A stretch of DNA of 64,000 nt from Salinimonas chungwhensis DSM 16280 (GCF_000378185.1 NZ_KB899376.1:586357-650356), one strand, 5' to 3'. Positions 18,729 through 28,353 are shown, counted from the stretch's first letter. Numbers and translations are program-made. Notes: generated by a model not told the origin, from the sequence alone.

Positions 18729-21185
18729 ATGGCAGAATTTATCTGGTTTTTAATTGTATTGCTGACCCTTTGTGTGGCCAGCTATAAACGTCTGGGGTTG
18801 GTAAATACGATAGCGCTAACAGCAGGCGTCATGTTTATCGGCACGTTGTTTGGCGACATTGGTTGGCTTGGCTGGCTTGTCTTTTTGCTCGTGGCTGTAC
18901 CTTTGGGTGTGTCGGATATCCGCAAAAAACACATTACCAAAAAGCTGTTGGCGTTTTATCAGAAAGTGATGCCTGAAATGTCTCGCACCGAACAAGAAGC
19001 GATTGATGCGGGAACTGTTTGGTGGGACGGCGATATCTTCAGCGGTAAACCTGACTGGGACAAGCTGCATGGGATTCCCAAAGGGCGACTGACCCAGGAA
19101 GAGCAAGCGTTTTTAGACGGGCCGGTTAATGAAGTCTGTCGCATGGTCGATGAATGGGAAATCAACCATAAATTGGCGGACATGCCGCCAGAGATTTGGG
19201 ATTTTCTCAAAGAGCACAAATTTTTTGCCATGATCATCAAGAAAAAATATGGTGGTCTTGAGTTCTCTGCCTACGCTCAGTCCCGGGTACTGCAGAAGCT
19301 GGCCGGAACCAGCGCTGTACTATCCAGTACTGTTGGCGTACCTAATTCGTTAGGTCCGGGTGAGTTGCTTGGTCATTATGGCACCAAAGAGCAACAGGAC
19401 TATTATCTGCCACGTCTGGCCAGTGGCGAAGAGATTCCCTGTTTTGCCCTTACCGGTCCCGAAGCGGGTTCAGATGCCGGTGCCATACCCGATGTTGGTG
19501 TTGTATGTAAAGGTGAGTGGGAAGGCGAGGAAATTCTGGGTATGCGTCTTACCTTTGACAAGCGCTACATTACCCTTGCACCTATTGCTACAGTTATTGG
19601 TCTGGCATTTAAACTTCAGGATCCTGATGGCCTGTTGGGGGACAAACAGGACTTAGGCATTACCTGTGCGCTGATCCCCCGTGAAACAAAAGGTTTGGAT
19701 ATCGGTCGTCGTCACTTCCCGTTAAACACACCTTTCCAGAATGGTCCGATTCGCGGCCAAGATATTTTTGTTCCGCTTGATTACATTATCGGTGGTCACA
19801 AAATGGCCGGCCAGGGTTGGCGCATGCTGGTGGAGTGTCTGTCAGTGGGTCGCTGTATCACCCTACCATCTACGGCTGCCGGTGGTGCTAAAACCGTCGC
19901 CTTGGCAACCGGGGCATACGCGCGGATTCGTCGCCAGTTTCGTTTGCCCGTCGGCAAAATGGAAGGTGTCGAAGAAATGCTTGCACGAATTGGCGGCAAT
20001 GCCTATCTGATGGATGCTGTTACCCGGTTTTCTACTGTGGGGGTTGATTTGGGTGAGAAGCCCTCGGTCGTATCGGCCATTTGCAAATATCATCTGACAG
20101 AAAAAATGCGCCAGGTAATTAATGACTCCATGGATGTTCATGGTGGTAAAGGGATCATGCTTGGGCCGAATAATTATCTGGGTAGAGCTTATGAGGGCGC
20201 ACCAATATCAATCACTGTGGAAGGGGCGAATATTCTGACCCGCAACATGATGATTTTTGGTCAGGGTGCTATGCGCTGTCATCCTTATGTGCTTAAAGAA
20301 ATGGAAGCCGCTAACAAGGATGATCGTCACGAACAACTTAATGAGTTTGACAAAGCTGTATTCGGTCATATTGGTTTTGCAATGTCAAATAAGGTACGTA
20401 GTTTGTGGTTTGCATTTACCAGCAATTTCTTCAGCTCTGCGCCCTTCTCCGATGATACAGCGCGGTATTACAAACTGCTGCAGGGTTACAGCTCTAACCT
20501 GGCGTTCATGACCGATGTTTCGATGGGCGTTTTAGGTGGTGATCTCAAGCGAAAGGAACGTCTGTCGGCGCGTCTGGGCGATATTTTATCGGGCATCTAT
20601 CTTGCCAGTGCTACACTGAAGCGCTATGACGAAGAAGGCCGTTTGCAGGAAGATGCACCGTTGATGCACTGGGCGCTGCAGACAACGTTATACGACATTG
20701 AAACAGCAATTATTGAGTTCCTGGATAATTTCCCCTCGCGTCCTATCGCTTTGGGTCTTAAAGCAATTATTATCCCGTTTGGTCGTCGCTGTGAGCGTCC
20801 TTCTGATCGTATGGAACATAAGATTGCCGGTATTTTACAGCAGCCTTCAACCGCCCGCAGCAGATTGGGCGACGGACAGTACCTTACCCGTGAAGAAGGA
20901 AGTCTTTTTGGTGATTTAGAGCAGACATTGGATAACGTATTGGCCGCTGAACCTGTGTTCGAGCGAATCTGTAAAGAAAAAGGCGAAAAACTGCCGTTCA
21001 CCCGACTGGACAAACTGGCGGACGAAGCGCTTAAAGATGGCATTATCAGTGAAGAAGAAGCCAGCTTGCTTAAAGAAACTGAAGCGGGCCGCTTACGCAC
21101 TATCAATGTAGATGACTTTGACCACGAAGAGTTAATGGCAGCATCCGCTAAAAAAGGCCGTAATAAAGGTAAGTCTGCAGCCTGA
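18729..21185 (+). CDS. fadE: Acyl-CoA dehydrogenase FadE
   Basis: FAD-dependent first step of fatty-acid beta-oxidation. 818 residues, near the length of E. coli FadE and much longer than ordinary acyl-CoA dehydrogenases. N-terminal membrane anchor of two hydrophobic segments (about 1-20 and 25-58), then the dehydrogenase core: [65 protein letters not shown], and the catalytic-base region [11 protein letters not shown] with Glu498. A C-terminal extension (about 560-818) is typical of the FadE class. AGGAG at 18717 supports the start. Probably repressed by FadR through the operator at 18643. Confidence 0.97.
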   Translation: MAEFIWFLIVLLTLCVASYKRLGLVNTIALTAGVMFIGTLFGDIGWLGWLVFLLVAVPLGVSDIRKKHITKKLLAFYQKVMPEMSRTEQEAIDAGTVWWDGDIFSGKPDWDKLHGIPKGRLTQEEQAFLDGPVNEVCRMVDEWEINHKLADMPPEIWDFLKEHKFFAMIIKKKYGGLEFSAYAQSRVLQKLAGTSAVLSSTVGVPNSLGPGELLGHYGTKEQQDYYLPRLASGEEIPCFALTGPEAGSDAGAIPDVGVVCKGEWEGEEILGMRLTFDKRYITLAPIATVIGLAFKLQDPDGLLGDKQDLGITCALIPRETKGLDIGRRHFPLNTPFQNGPIRGQDIFVPLDYIIGGHKMAGQGWRMLVECLSVGRCITLPSTAAGGAKTVALATGAYARIRRQFRLPVGKMEGVEEMLARIGGNAYLMDAVTRFSTVGVDLGEKPSVVSAICKYHLTEKMRQVINDSMDVHGGKGIMLGPNNYLGRAYEGAPISITVEGANILTRNMMIFGQGAMRCHPYVLKEMEAANKDDRHEQLNEFDKAVFGHIGFAMSNKVRSLWFAFTSNFFSSAPFSDDTARYYKLLQGYSSNLAFMTDVSMGVLGGDLKRKERLSARLGDILSGIYLASATLKRYDEEGRLQEDAPLMHWALQTTLYDIETAIIEFLDNFPSRPIALGLKAIIIPFGRRCERPSDRMEHKIAGILQQPSTARSRLGDGQYLTREEGSLFGDLEQTLDNVLAAEPVFERICKEKGEKLPFTRLDKLADEALKDGIISEEEASLLKETEAGRLRTINVDDFDHEELMAASAKKGRNKGKSAA

Positions 21186-21213
21186 TTCAATAATACAGCG
21201 TGATGTTTGAAGC

Positions 21214-21248
21214 AAAGCCACCAGCATTTAATGTCGGTGGCTTTTTTA
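21214..21248 (+). terminator. Rho-independent terminator after fadE
   Basis: AAAGCCACC (21214-21222) pairs with GGTGGCTTT (21236-21244) followed by further Ts; 28 bp after the fadE stop. Confidence 0.9.
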
Positions 21249-21379
21249 TTTGCATGACAGTCAATCGACGGCCTTTGCCCAGCGATGGACGTCACCAAGA
21301 ATACCTGGCTGGTATTCAGATCGCCCTAGCATTTAAAGACGTTAATGAGCGCATTGCTCATGATTCATTGAAGTGAAAT

Positions 21380-23110
21380 TCAGTCATCTGACATATTGCC
21401 GTCATAACATAACACCTGATTACGACCGTACTTTTTGGCCTGATAAAGTGCCAGATCTGATGCTGAAAAAAGATTATTAATATTGTAACCTGCCTGACGC
21501 GTATCGCTGATACCAAAGCTTGCAGTCACCTCGAAGTCAAAGCCGGTTTCAGCGGTCTCCATGGACGCTATGGACTTTCGGCACTCTTGAGCAAAATCAA
21601 AAGCTTGTTCACTATCTTTACAGCCCATAACGATACCAAATTCTTCTCCTCCGAGACGCCCAAGTGTGTACTTTTTCTCTTCACACAGCGTTGAGAGCCT
21701 TCTCGTCACTTCGATGAGTACCCAGTCGCCCGTCTGATGACCATAGGCATCGTTAATTTTCTTAAAATGATCTAAATCCAAAAATATGAGCGAAGCGGGA
21801 AGACTTTTATCCTGTGCAGTATTGATCACCTGCTGGCATTGTTTATTAAAGAAACCTCGGTTACTGATGCCCGTCAGGTAGTCAGTAGAGGCAAGTTCTG
21901 CCAACTTCTTCTGGATTTTAGAAGAGCGATAAGACCAAAAGAGCAACCCCAACACACCTGCCAGGGCGACGGCAACGACGAGGGCCATATTAGCCATTTG
22001 CTCTTTAACCAGACGGGACTCGGTGCTAAGCAACTGATTTTTTTTATCCAGTAAAGCAATTCGATTTTCTTTACTCTCTAGGTTAAACCGAGCCCGCTGA
22101 ATGGCCAGCGATTTAGCTACTCTGGCGTCATAAAAAGATCGTGACAGTGAACCAAGTTGTTTTTCGTACTTGTATGCTTTCTCAAAATCATTCTCCAATG
22201 CGGCAATCTCAGCCAGGTTAGAATAAGCATCTAAAACTGCCTCCCGAGCGTCTTGTTTTACATCCTCATCAATAACTTGTTGAGACAATTGTTTGGCCTC
22301 AGCAAACTTTTCCTGCGCCATCTTTAACTCAGCTTTTGCTATTGAAAAGCCACTGCTGAAATGCTTCCAGCCAATTTTTTCAATCCTTCGACCCGCTTCC
22401 TCACCCACAATCTCTGCTTTGATAAGCTCGCCCTTGTCGGTAAGAAATTTGAATAAACTTGTGTAATTGTGGGCTACAAAAAAAGGCAGAGGTACATCCT
22501 CGCACAGAGAGATTCCTTGATAGAAATCATCCTCTGAGAGTTCCGGGTCGGCCTCTTGATGCAAGATCTGATTTTTCAGCGACAATGCGTAACACTGATG
22601 ATGAGGCGTTGCAGCAGGATGCATATATACTTTATTTGCGTACTTTAACGCGATGCCTGGTTGCTCGGTCTCACGATAAAAATTAATTAACGACAAATAA
22701 GCATCGGGTTCGACGGTATAAGCATCAATCTGCGAGATGAGTGTTTTGAGTTCACTCACCAGCGCTAAACTTTTATACCACTGCGCCTTGTAAACCGTTA
22801 GCGTTAGCGCTGATTGCATAGCACGCACTTTTAGCGTGCTATCGGGTAGTTCTGCAATCAACTGCCTGTACCGCTCAACAACTTTTGCCAAATCCCCCTC
22901 AAAAATAGTGCTCAGATAGATCCGCAAATATCGATATCGATATTTTTGCTGCTGCGTTAATGCGTCAAAATCGATATCGTCCAACAGTTGCTTAGACTTT
23001 TGTGGATTGGCCAAACGCAGCTTATCTGCTTCATTAAGTCCACTTTCTGATGCTGCCGCACTGAAAAACGAACTGGAAAATAACAGCAATAAAAAAATGA
23101 GACTACGCAT
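21380..23110 (-). CDS. Membrane-bound diguanylate cyclase with TPR-like periplasmic sensor
   Basis: 576-residue GGDEF protein. Signal peptide (1-20), a helical TPR-like region (about 25-345, with repeats such as LSLINFYRETEQPGIALKYANKVY), a coiled segment, one transmembrane helix (about 374-393) and a cytosolic GGDEF domain (about 405-570). Signatures STDYLTGISNRGFF, DLDHFKKINDAYGH and GRLGGEEF (GGEEF 487-491) indicate an active diguanylate cyclase making c-di-GMP. The inhibitory RxxD site is absent: the aligned residues read EKKY. The gene begins 4 bp after the stop of the 72-aa candidate borosin precursor, so it is probably the third gene of that operon. What ties it to the peptide system is unknown. 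Confidence 0.9.
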   Translation of the reverse strand: MRSLIFLLLLFSSSFFSAAASESGLNEADKLRLANPQKSKQLLDDIDFDALTQQQKYRYRYLRIYLSTIFEGDLAKVVERYRQLIAELPDSTLKVRAMQSALTLTVYKAQWYKSLALVSELKTLISQIDAYTVEPDAYLSLINFYRETEQPGIALKYANKVYMHPAATPHHQCYALSLKNQILHQEADPELSEDDFYQGISLCEDVPLPFFVAHNYTSLFKFLTDKGELIKAEIVGEEAGRRIEKIGWKHFSSGFSIAKAELKMAQEKFAEAKQLSQQVIDEDVKQDAREAVLDAYSNLAEIAALENDFEKAYKYEKQLGSLSRSFYDARVAKSLAIQRARFNLESKENRIALLDKKNQLLSTESRLVKEQMANMALVVAVALAGVLGLLFWSYRSSKIQKKLAELASTDYLTGISNRGFFNKQCQQVINTAQDKSLPASLIFLDLDHFKKINDAYGHQTGDWVLIEVTRRLSTLCEEKKYTLGRLGGEEFGIVMGCKDSEQAFDFAQECRKSIASMETAETGFDFEVTASFGISDTRQAGYNINNLFSASDLALYQAKKYGRNQVLCYDGNMSDD

Positions 23111-23114
23111 GGGA

Positions 23115-23333
23115 TTAATTTATTCTAGGGTCCCTGGGTCTATCATCAGGTTCCGGTACCGGGTTTGGTACGGGGTCGGTAGGGTCATGAGGTTCACTAA
23201 TATTTAATATGGCGTTGATTTGGGCCGCCTGTGCTTGCCATGTTTTTATGGCCTTACGCTGCTCAGCGCTTAAATCTTTGATGCTGATATCAGCGTTTTC
23301 ACCCAACATAGCGCTAAGTTCTGCTGCGTTCAT
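23115..23333 (-). CDS. Candidate borosin precursor peptide (72 aa)
   Basis: Small protein with a strong AGGAG ribosome site 5 bp before ATG 23333; the ATG overlaps the methyltransferase stop by 4 bp (ATGA), so translation is coupled. Residues 1-46 are predicted helical and contain DLSAEQRKAI (20-29), resembling the LTxxERxAL helix of the borosin-binding domain in fungal OphMA and of Shewanella SonA-type precursors. Residues 47-72 are a very different tail, rich in Pro (nine), Asp and Arg, with alternating PxP (PVPNPVPEP). If this is a precursor the core would be in or just before this tail. Prolines cannot be backbone N-methylated, so targets would be residues between them or the ILNIS segment (42-46). 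No Cys and no membrane segment. Role inferred from context and motif. Confidence 0.7.
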   Translation of the reverse strand: MNAAELSAMLGENADISIKDLSAEQRKAIKTWQAQAAQINAILNISEPHDPTDPVPNPVPEPDDRPRDPRIN

Positions 23334-24121
23334 AACTGCTCCTTTTCCGCCGCCGCTTGTTGCGACAACCTGTCTATGACTTGTTGATTATGTTCCATCT
23401 TTTTACCCGGTGGTATCACAAGTGTGGTTATAGGTGTTAATGCAGCCTGGGTGAGTTCGTCCAAGCAAATCTTTTCAGCTCGTACGGTGTCAGTTACCAG
23501 CGTTGGACACTCATACAGGATGACCTCGTGAGTTGCGGGATAATGGGCTAAGAGCAGCTCTACCAAAACCGCCCGTTGTTCTGTGGAGCTTACCCTATTT
23601 GACAGGGTGATTTCTCCTGCCAGCGCCACCTGCCATAAAATGACATAGCCTGCGGTATCCAGCTGTCTTTGATAAAACATAAACTGGCTGGCTTCCATAT
23701 GTTGACAGCCGTATGCACCCGGATCGATGGCTAAATCAGCATACAAACAATCCTCTGCAGAAATCCCTGGCTCCATCCAGGCCCGGTACCCTTCACGCTG
23801 AGCGGCCGCGATGGCACGATGAGGTACCTGGGCAAATACGCCTGGATGCCCGTAGAAAACGCCGGTAACGCGGCGGTTCTCACGAACAGCATTTAGCATC
23901 AGGTCTACCATCTCTTTGTAAGTAATACGGCGGTCTTTATTTTGCGCATATAAGGGCTGCAGCGAACGCACATCGTGGTGCATCGTCTTTAGCCAGTCTT
24001 CCATCAACGGATGACAACTACTATAGACAATATCTGCCCGGTTGATAAGGTTGCGGCAACGCACAGACATATGCGCGCCCACTGTGATACCAGGCCCAAC
24101 ACACACCAGACTTCCTTTCAC
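23330..24121 (-). CDS. Borosin-type peptide backbone alpha-N-methyltransferase (SonM/OphMA-like)
   Basis: 263-residue SAM-dependent enzyme of the tetrapyrrole-methylase fold. Databases may label it generically, but its sequence follows the borosin subfamily: SLVCVGPGI near the N terminus, VFYGHPGVFAQVPHRAIA (88-104), GYRAWMEPGISAEDCLYADLAIDP (111-134) and TTLVIPP (232-238) match fungal OphMA and Shewanella SonM as I recall them. The catalytic Tyr/Arg/Tyr triad of OphMA (Y66, R72, Y76) appears with identical spacing as Tyr58, Arg64 and Tyr68. It stands alone instead of fused to its substrate, that is, the split type. GTG start with AGGGA 8 bp upstream. The next gene, overlapping by 4 bp, is the presumed precursor. 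Divergent from ansA. Confidence 0.88.
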   Translation of the reverse strand: MKGSLVCVGPGITVGAHMSVRCRNLINRADIVYSSCHPLMEDWLKTMHHDVRSLQPLYAQNKDRRITYKEMVDLMLNAVRENRRVTGVFYGHPGVFAQVPHRAIAAAQREGYRAWMEPGISAEDCLYADLAIDPGAYGCQHMEASQFMFYQRQLDTAGYVILWQVALAGEITLSNRVSSTEQRAVLVELLLAHYPATHEVILYECPTLVTDTVRAEKICLDELTQAALTPITTLVIPPGKKMEHNQQVIDRLSQQAAAEKEQL

Positions 24122-24284
24122 AGGGTGTATCCCTTTTTACGTCTTTCATCAATGGGTGGTATTATGCCCGCCACAGTCCCGGGCGCAATGATAAATTGTT
24201 TATTATCATCGCCGCATAGTTTGATGATTGCGCGCATAGCCAATCTACTGGTAAGCGTTACCAATGAAAAATAAAAGGTATCTC

Positions 24285-25292
24285 ATGCGAAAACATATTT
24301 ATATTGCTTACACCGGTGGCACCATTGGGATGCAGCCGTCTTCCCAGGGGTACGTGCCCGCAGCAGGTTTTCTGGGGGAGACACTGAAGAAAATGCCTGA
24401 ATTTCATCGGGATGAGATGCCTCATTTTACATTACACGAATACCCCAACCTTATAGATTCATCCGATATGGATCCATCTGACTGGCAACGCATCGCTGAT
24501 GATATCGCCGCCAATTACGAAAAGTATGACGGCTTTATTATTTTGCATGGTACTGACACCATGGCCTATACCGCTTCTGCCCTTAGTTTTATGCTGGAAA
24601 ACCTGAAAAAGCCTGTCATTGTTACAGGATCGCAAATTCCACTTGCTGAGCTGCGCTCAGATGGGCAGGTCAATTTGTTAAATGCGTTATTTATTGCGGC
24701 AAACTTCCCGATTGCTGAGGTTGGCCTGTTTTTCAATAACCGTTTGCTGCGTGGAAATCGCAGTCGCAAAGTGGACGCCGATGGATTTAACGCCTTTGAC
24801 TCGCCAAACTTCCCGCCTTTGCTTGAAGCGGGTATCAATATTCGTCTCAATGCAGGAATACTGGCTGAGCCTGATGCAACACCGCTGGTGGTCAGCCAGG
24901 TATCCGCCCAGCCAATCGGGCTGGTCAGCCTGTATCCCGGAATTTCCCATGAGGTGCTAAAAAATACGCTGCAACAACCGGTAAATGCGTTAATACTGCT
25001 AAGCTATGGCGTAGGCAATGCCCCTCAACATCCCGCTCTGTTAGAACAGCTACAACGTGCCAGAGATAATCAGATTCCCGTTTTAAACTGTACTCAATGT
25101 ATGCGGGGACGCGTCAATATGGGCGGATATGCCACGGGCCACGGACTTGCTGAGGCGGGCGTGCTTCCTGGCAGTGATATGACACCTGAGGCAGCTTTGG
25201 CGAAACTTCATTACCTGCTGTCTAAGTCGTTAACGTTTGAACAGATAAATCAATTGCTTTGTCAAAATCTACGCGGAGAACTGAGCCAGTAA
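24285..25292 (+). CDS. ansA: L-asparaginase I (cytoplasmic type)
   Basis: Hydrolyses asparagine to aspartate and ammonia in the cytosol. 335 residues from ATG 24285, preceded by AAAAGG; a longer frame from 24264 adds seven unconserved residues. Catalytic motifs: AYTGGTIGM with Thr13 and ILHGTDTMAYTA with Thr90-Asp91. The long conserved block ALSFMLENLKKPVIVTGSQ and the C-terminal QNLRGEL match E. coli AnsA. No export signal. It is followed 1 bp later by the DUF2797 gene, so the two are an operon. Divergent from the borosin methyltransferase across a 163-bp region containing a possible TATTAT -10 element. Confidence 0.96.
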   Translation: MRKHIYIAYTGGTIGMQPSSQGYVPAAGFLGETLKKMPEFHRDEMPHFTLHEYPNLIDSSDMDPSDWQRIADDIAANYEKYDGFIILHGTDTMAYTASALSFMLENLKKPVIVTGSQIPLAELRSDGQVNLLNALFIAANFPIAEVGLFFNNRLLRGNRSRKVDADGFNAFDSPNFPPLLEAGINIRLNAGILAEPDATPLVVSQVSAQPIGLVSLYPGISHEVLKNTLQQPVNALILLSYGVGNAPQHPALLEQLQRARDNQIPVLNCTQCMRGRVNMGGYATGHGLAEAGVLPGSDMTPEAALAKLHYLLSKSLTFEQINQLLCQNLRGELSQ

Positions 25293-25293
25293 C

Positions 25294-26133
25294 ATGCCTT
25301 CTTTAACCGGAAATATCTCAAAAATGCGCGTAAGCGCGACCCCTGATGACAATACCGTGCAGTATTCACTCCCGGTAGGCGATGAGCAGGTCCCTATGAA
25401 TGCGCTTATAGGGCAACAACTTAATGTTGAGCATAGCGGACAAATCCATTGCGTACATTGCGGTAAGAAGACCAAAAAAAGTTTTAACCAGGGGTATTGT
25501 TATCGCTGTCTTATTACTCTGGCGCAATGTGACAGCTGTATTATTAAACCAGAAAAGTGTCACTATCACGAAGGCACCTGTCGCGAACCCGAATGGGGAG
25601 AAACTAATTGTATGAGCGAGCATTTTGTCTACCTGGCAAATACCGGCAATCTGAAAGTCGGTATTACCAGACATGTCAAAGACAGTATTTCCAGCCGCTG
25701 GATGGATCAGGGCGCCAGTCAGGCATTGGTAATGTTGCGGGTACCGGATAGATTAACCAGTGGTGAAGTTGAGACATTGTGCAAAAACCATATTGCCGAT
25801 AAAACCAATTGGCGCACAATGCTCAAAGGCAAGCCTGATTTGCAGGATATGGAGGCCGTCAAAGCAAGCCTTTTGGCTGATATAGAGCCGCAACTGGACA
25901 AATTGCGGGAACAAAAAGGATTACAGGCCATAAGCATAGCTGACGCCGAACCGGTTATGATTGAATATCCTGTTAACAACTACCCGGACAAAATAAAGTC
26001 CGTTAATCTGGACAAAACGCCTCAGTTTAGTGGTGAGCTTCAGGGTATTAAGGGGCAATATCTGCTGTTAGACGACAACCGGGTTATTAATATGCGCAAA
26101 TATGCGGGCTATGAACTTACCGTGAGTTATTGA
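25294..26133 (+). CDS. DUF2797 family protein with zinc-binding cysteine clusters
   Basis: 279-residue cytosolic protein of unknown function. The N-terminal third holds Cys pairs arranged like treble-clef or zinc-ribbon ligands: HCVHCGKKTKKSFNQGYCYRC (about 53-75), then CDSCIIKPEKCHYHEGTC. A central segment FVYLANTGNLKVGITRHVKDSISSRWMDQGASQA is reminiscent of GIY-YIG-type folds (YLANTGNLKVGIT) and is the DUF2797 hallmark. The C-terminal part contains KSVNLDKTPQFSGELQGIKGQYLLLDD. It begins 1 bp after ansA. A nucleic-acid-related role is possible from the domain layout but is not established. Confidence 0.85.
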   Translation: MPSLTGNISKMRVSATPDDNTVQYSLPVGDEQVPMNALIGQQLNVEHSGQIHCVHCGKKTKKSFNQGYCYRCLITLAQCDSCIIKPEKCHYHEGTCREPEWGETNCMSEHFVYLANTGNLKVGITRHVKDSISSRWMDQGASQALVMLRVPDRLTSGEVETLCKNHIADKTNWRTMLKGKPDLQDMEAVKASLLADIEPQLDKLREQKGLQAISIADAEPVMIEYPVNNYPDKIKSVNLDKTPQFSGELQGIKGQYLLLDDNRVINMRKYAGYELTVSY

Positions 26134-26685
26134 TTGAACCAGACCCGTATCTGATTTTGTTAACGTTCCGGCTGGCTCTGCGCCGGACGTTAATCTGTGA
26201 TTTGCTCAGCGACCTATGATAAATAGGTCTGCGTAGCCGGCATGAGCGATACACGGTAATTCAGTGCTTTAGCCAGCCCAGGCTTACCCCCTCCAAACAA
26301 AGCGACCCTATCCCCTGTCAGATCTCAGGCAGTCGACGCAAATACCTTGGTTTGGCAATCTTAGCATCTTGATCGATGAGATCGCTAAGGCTGCCTCTGT
26401 CAGGCAAAATGTTTGAACCAGACATGCCCGAGACGATTAAACTTAACACTACATGCACCAGCCACGACTATATGTTCTACACTATATTTAGATGGCAGCG
26501 CCAAACCATGCAGCGCGCTTTAGTAAAGTCGGTTTGACGATGATTACCAAGCCAATGACTGGTTGAAATAAAAATGCGCACTTTAACTACATAACATAGC
26601 CATGATGTTCAAACCGGTTAGCTGATTAGAGGGCTGTTGCGTGACTAGCTTTCACCCTGATTTTAAATAAGTAATAGCGCCGGAT
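26134..26685. other. Gene-less interval of 552 bp with two inverted repeats
   Basis: I see no supportable gene. It contains a hairpin-forming repeat TTAACGTTCCGGC/GCCGGACGTTAA (26160-26193, one bulged T) that could weakly terminate ansA-DUF2797 but lacks a T-run, and a short palindrome GACCTAT/ATAGGTC (26211-26229). A 34-codon minus-strand frame (26214-26318) is too short to support. The promoter of the following outer-membrane protein gene presumably lies in the last 150 bp. Confidence 0.5.
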
Positions 26686-28350
26686 ATGCCTTTATCGTTT
26701 GCGCTCCTTCGCCCCTTGCATAGTTTGCGATACTATTTCGCAATGGTGTACTTTGCTTTTTTACCATCAGCTTTTACCCAGACGCTGCACCAGGATTTAA
26801 CCGGTTGTAATGACGATTTTCCCTCAGGACTGCAGGTTAATACTATTGAGATAATAAACCGTCCCATCTTTGATGAAAATGCTGCGAACACTATCTCTTT
26901 GCACCGCTGGGCCAATGCCATGCACATAATTACCCGGCCCGGTATTATCCAGGATAGACTTACCTTCAAGCGGGGCGATGTGGTCACTGAAGAAGATATT
27001 CTTGAAGCACAAGCCATTCTCAGGGCACAGCGATTTCTGGCAGATGCGACAATATCCACGACTAACAATTGTGAAGTCGGCACGATGGATGTAAAGATTG
27101 AGACCTATGATAACTGGTCACTTATTCCGACCCTCTCATTCAGTCGCCGAGGCTCAGAAAACTCGGCGCTCGTTGGTATCAGAGAGGACAATTTGCTTGG
27201 CCTGGGTATTCGGGCTACCGCCCGCTATACCAAGGATGAGCAAAGAAGTGGTTATCAGCTCGCTTTCTCCTCAATTGTCCCCTGGGTAGAACACGCTAAC
27301 CTTTTTCTACGACTGGAAAACAACGATGATGGCGATATTTACAGCGTTGCTTTTGAAAAACCTTTCTATCACCTTGATAGCGCTAACAGTCTATTGTTAA
27401 GTGCTAACCAGACAGCGTTAGTTGAAGAAATATTTCAAAACAATAAAAGCCGCAACAGCTTCCATCTCGCGGGCAAGGCCTTTACCGGGGCTTATGGCTG
27501 GCGGATAGCCTCAAATAACCGGCGCACAAGCAGACTGATGCTGGGTCTGACTTACAACAAAGCTATATTTTCATCGCCTGCTGACAGCCCTGCTAATGAC
27601 GTGTCCTTCACTCCGACTTCCCGGGATTTTTTATATCCGTGGGTTAGCTTTGTGTATGCTGAGCGTGACATCCTGGTGATGCGGGATATCTATCTGATTA
27701 ACCAGCCTGAAGACATCAATTTAGGCTGGCAACTGACAGCACGACTAGGTGTAGAGGCCGACAACTCTGAAGGCGGACTGGGTATTCATACTCAGGCGAC
27801 AATCACAAAAAGCCTTATCACTGGTCTCAATCAGCTTTTAATGGCCAGTGCAACCTTTAATGCAATCACTAACACAGGTATCAGTGATTTTATACGCGTT
27901 GATTCACGACTGGAGTATTTTTACAGACACTCTGACCTGATAGGTTACTACCTGCGATTAAACGGAACATTATCGGCAGGACAATTCCTTGACCAGCCGA
28001 TTGTAATTGATGATGAAAATGGCGTGAGGGGTTTTCCTAATCAGTATCAGCACGGCGACCATCGAATTGCTGCCGGTGCTGAGGTACGGCTTTACACGAA
28101 CTACAATTTCTACCAGCTATTTGAGGTTGGTTTCGCCGCTTTTGCAGATGTTGGCAAAGCTTTTGATGGCAAGTCAGCACGTCTGAATGAAGAATCCGGC
28201 TGGTTACACAGTGTGGGTCTGGGTGCACGCCTTTTTTCGAACAAGTCGAGTAACAGTGGCGTTGTACATATTGATGTTGCAAAGCCTTTCGGGGCTGCAA
28301 AAAATGTTAACAATTGGGAATGGAGTATACAGCTTAAAAAGGCGTTTTAA
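26686..28350 (+). CDS. Outer-membrane Omp85-type protein with single POTRA domain
   Basis: 554 residues. N-terminal signal peptide (about 1-32), then one POTRA-like domain (about 48-118: NTIEIINRPIFDEN, RLTFKRGDVVTEEDILEAQAILRAQRFLADATIST), then a long beta-barrel of alternating hydrophobic strands ending in aromatic Phe (WSIQLKKAF), as expected for a BAM substrate. The arrangement resembles a small BamA/TamA or surface-antigen (D15) protein, and the HGDHRIAAGAEVRLY region is in the position of the barrel strands near the VRGF/Y motif (here GVRGFPNQYQHGDHR, the conserved Omp85 lid-lock signature). Substrate unknown. Convergent, 3 bp from the next gene. Confidence 0.82.
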   Translation: MPLSFALLRPLHSLRYYFAMVYFAFLPSAFTQTLHQDLTGCNDDFPSGLQVNTIEIINRPIFDENAANTISLHRWANAMHIITRPGIIQDRLTFKRGDVVTEEDILEAQAILRAQRFLADATISTTNNCEVGTMDVKIETYDNWSLIPTLSFSRRGSENSALVGIREDNLLGLGIRATARYTKDEQRSGYQLAFSSIVPWVEHANLFLRLENNDDGDIYSVAFEKPFYHLDSANSLLLSANQTALVEEIFQNNKSRNSFHLAGKAFTGAYGWRIASNNRRTSRLMLGLTYNKAIFSSPADSPANDVSFTPTSRDFLYPWVSFVYAERDILVMRDIYLINQPEDINLGWQLTARLGVEADNSEGGLGIHTQATITKSLITGLNQLLMASATFNAITNTGISDFIRVDSRLEYFYRHSDLIGYYLRLNGTLSAGQFLDQPIVIDDENGVRGFPNQYQHGDHRIAAGAEVRLYTNYNFYQLFEVGFAAFADVGKAFDGKSARLNEESGWLHSVGLGARLFSNKSSNSGVVHIDVAKPFGAAKNVNNWEWSIQLKKAF

Positions 28351-28353
28351 TGC

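Noticed and set aside
20624..21298. 224-codon minus-strand open frame
   Set aside because: Antisense shadow of the conserved C-terminal part of fadE with Ser/Arg-rich nonsense composition.
23330..24121. Cobalamin or siroheme biosynthesis methylase
   Set aside because: The fold is shared, but the YGHPGVF and GISAEDCLYADL blocks and the Tyr/Arg/Tyr triad match borosin enzymes, and no corrinoid genes are nearby.
26214..26318. 34-codon minus-strand frame in the gap before the Omp85 gene, reading like a protein C-terminus (GDRVALFGGGKPGLAKAL)
   Set aside because: Too short, no start or upstream continuation; could be a gene remnant but not supportable without a search.
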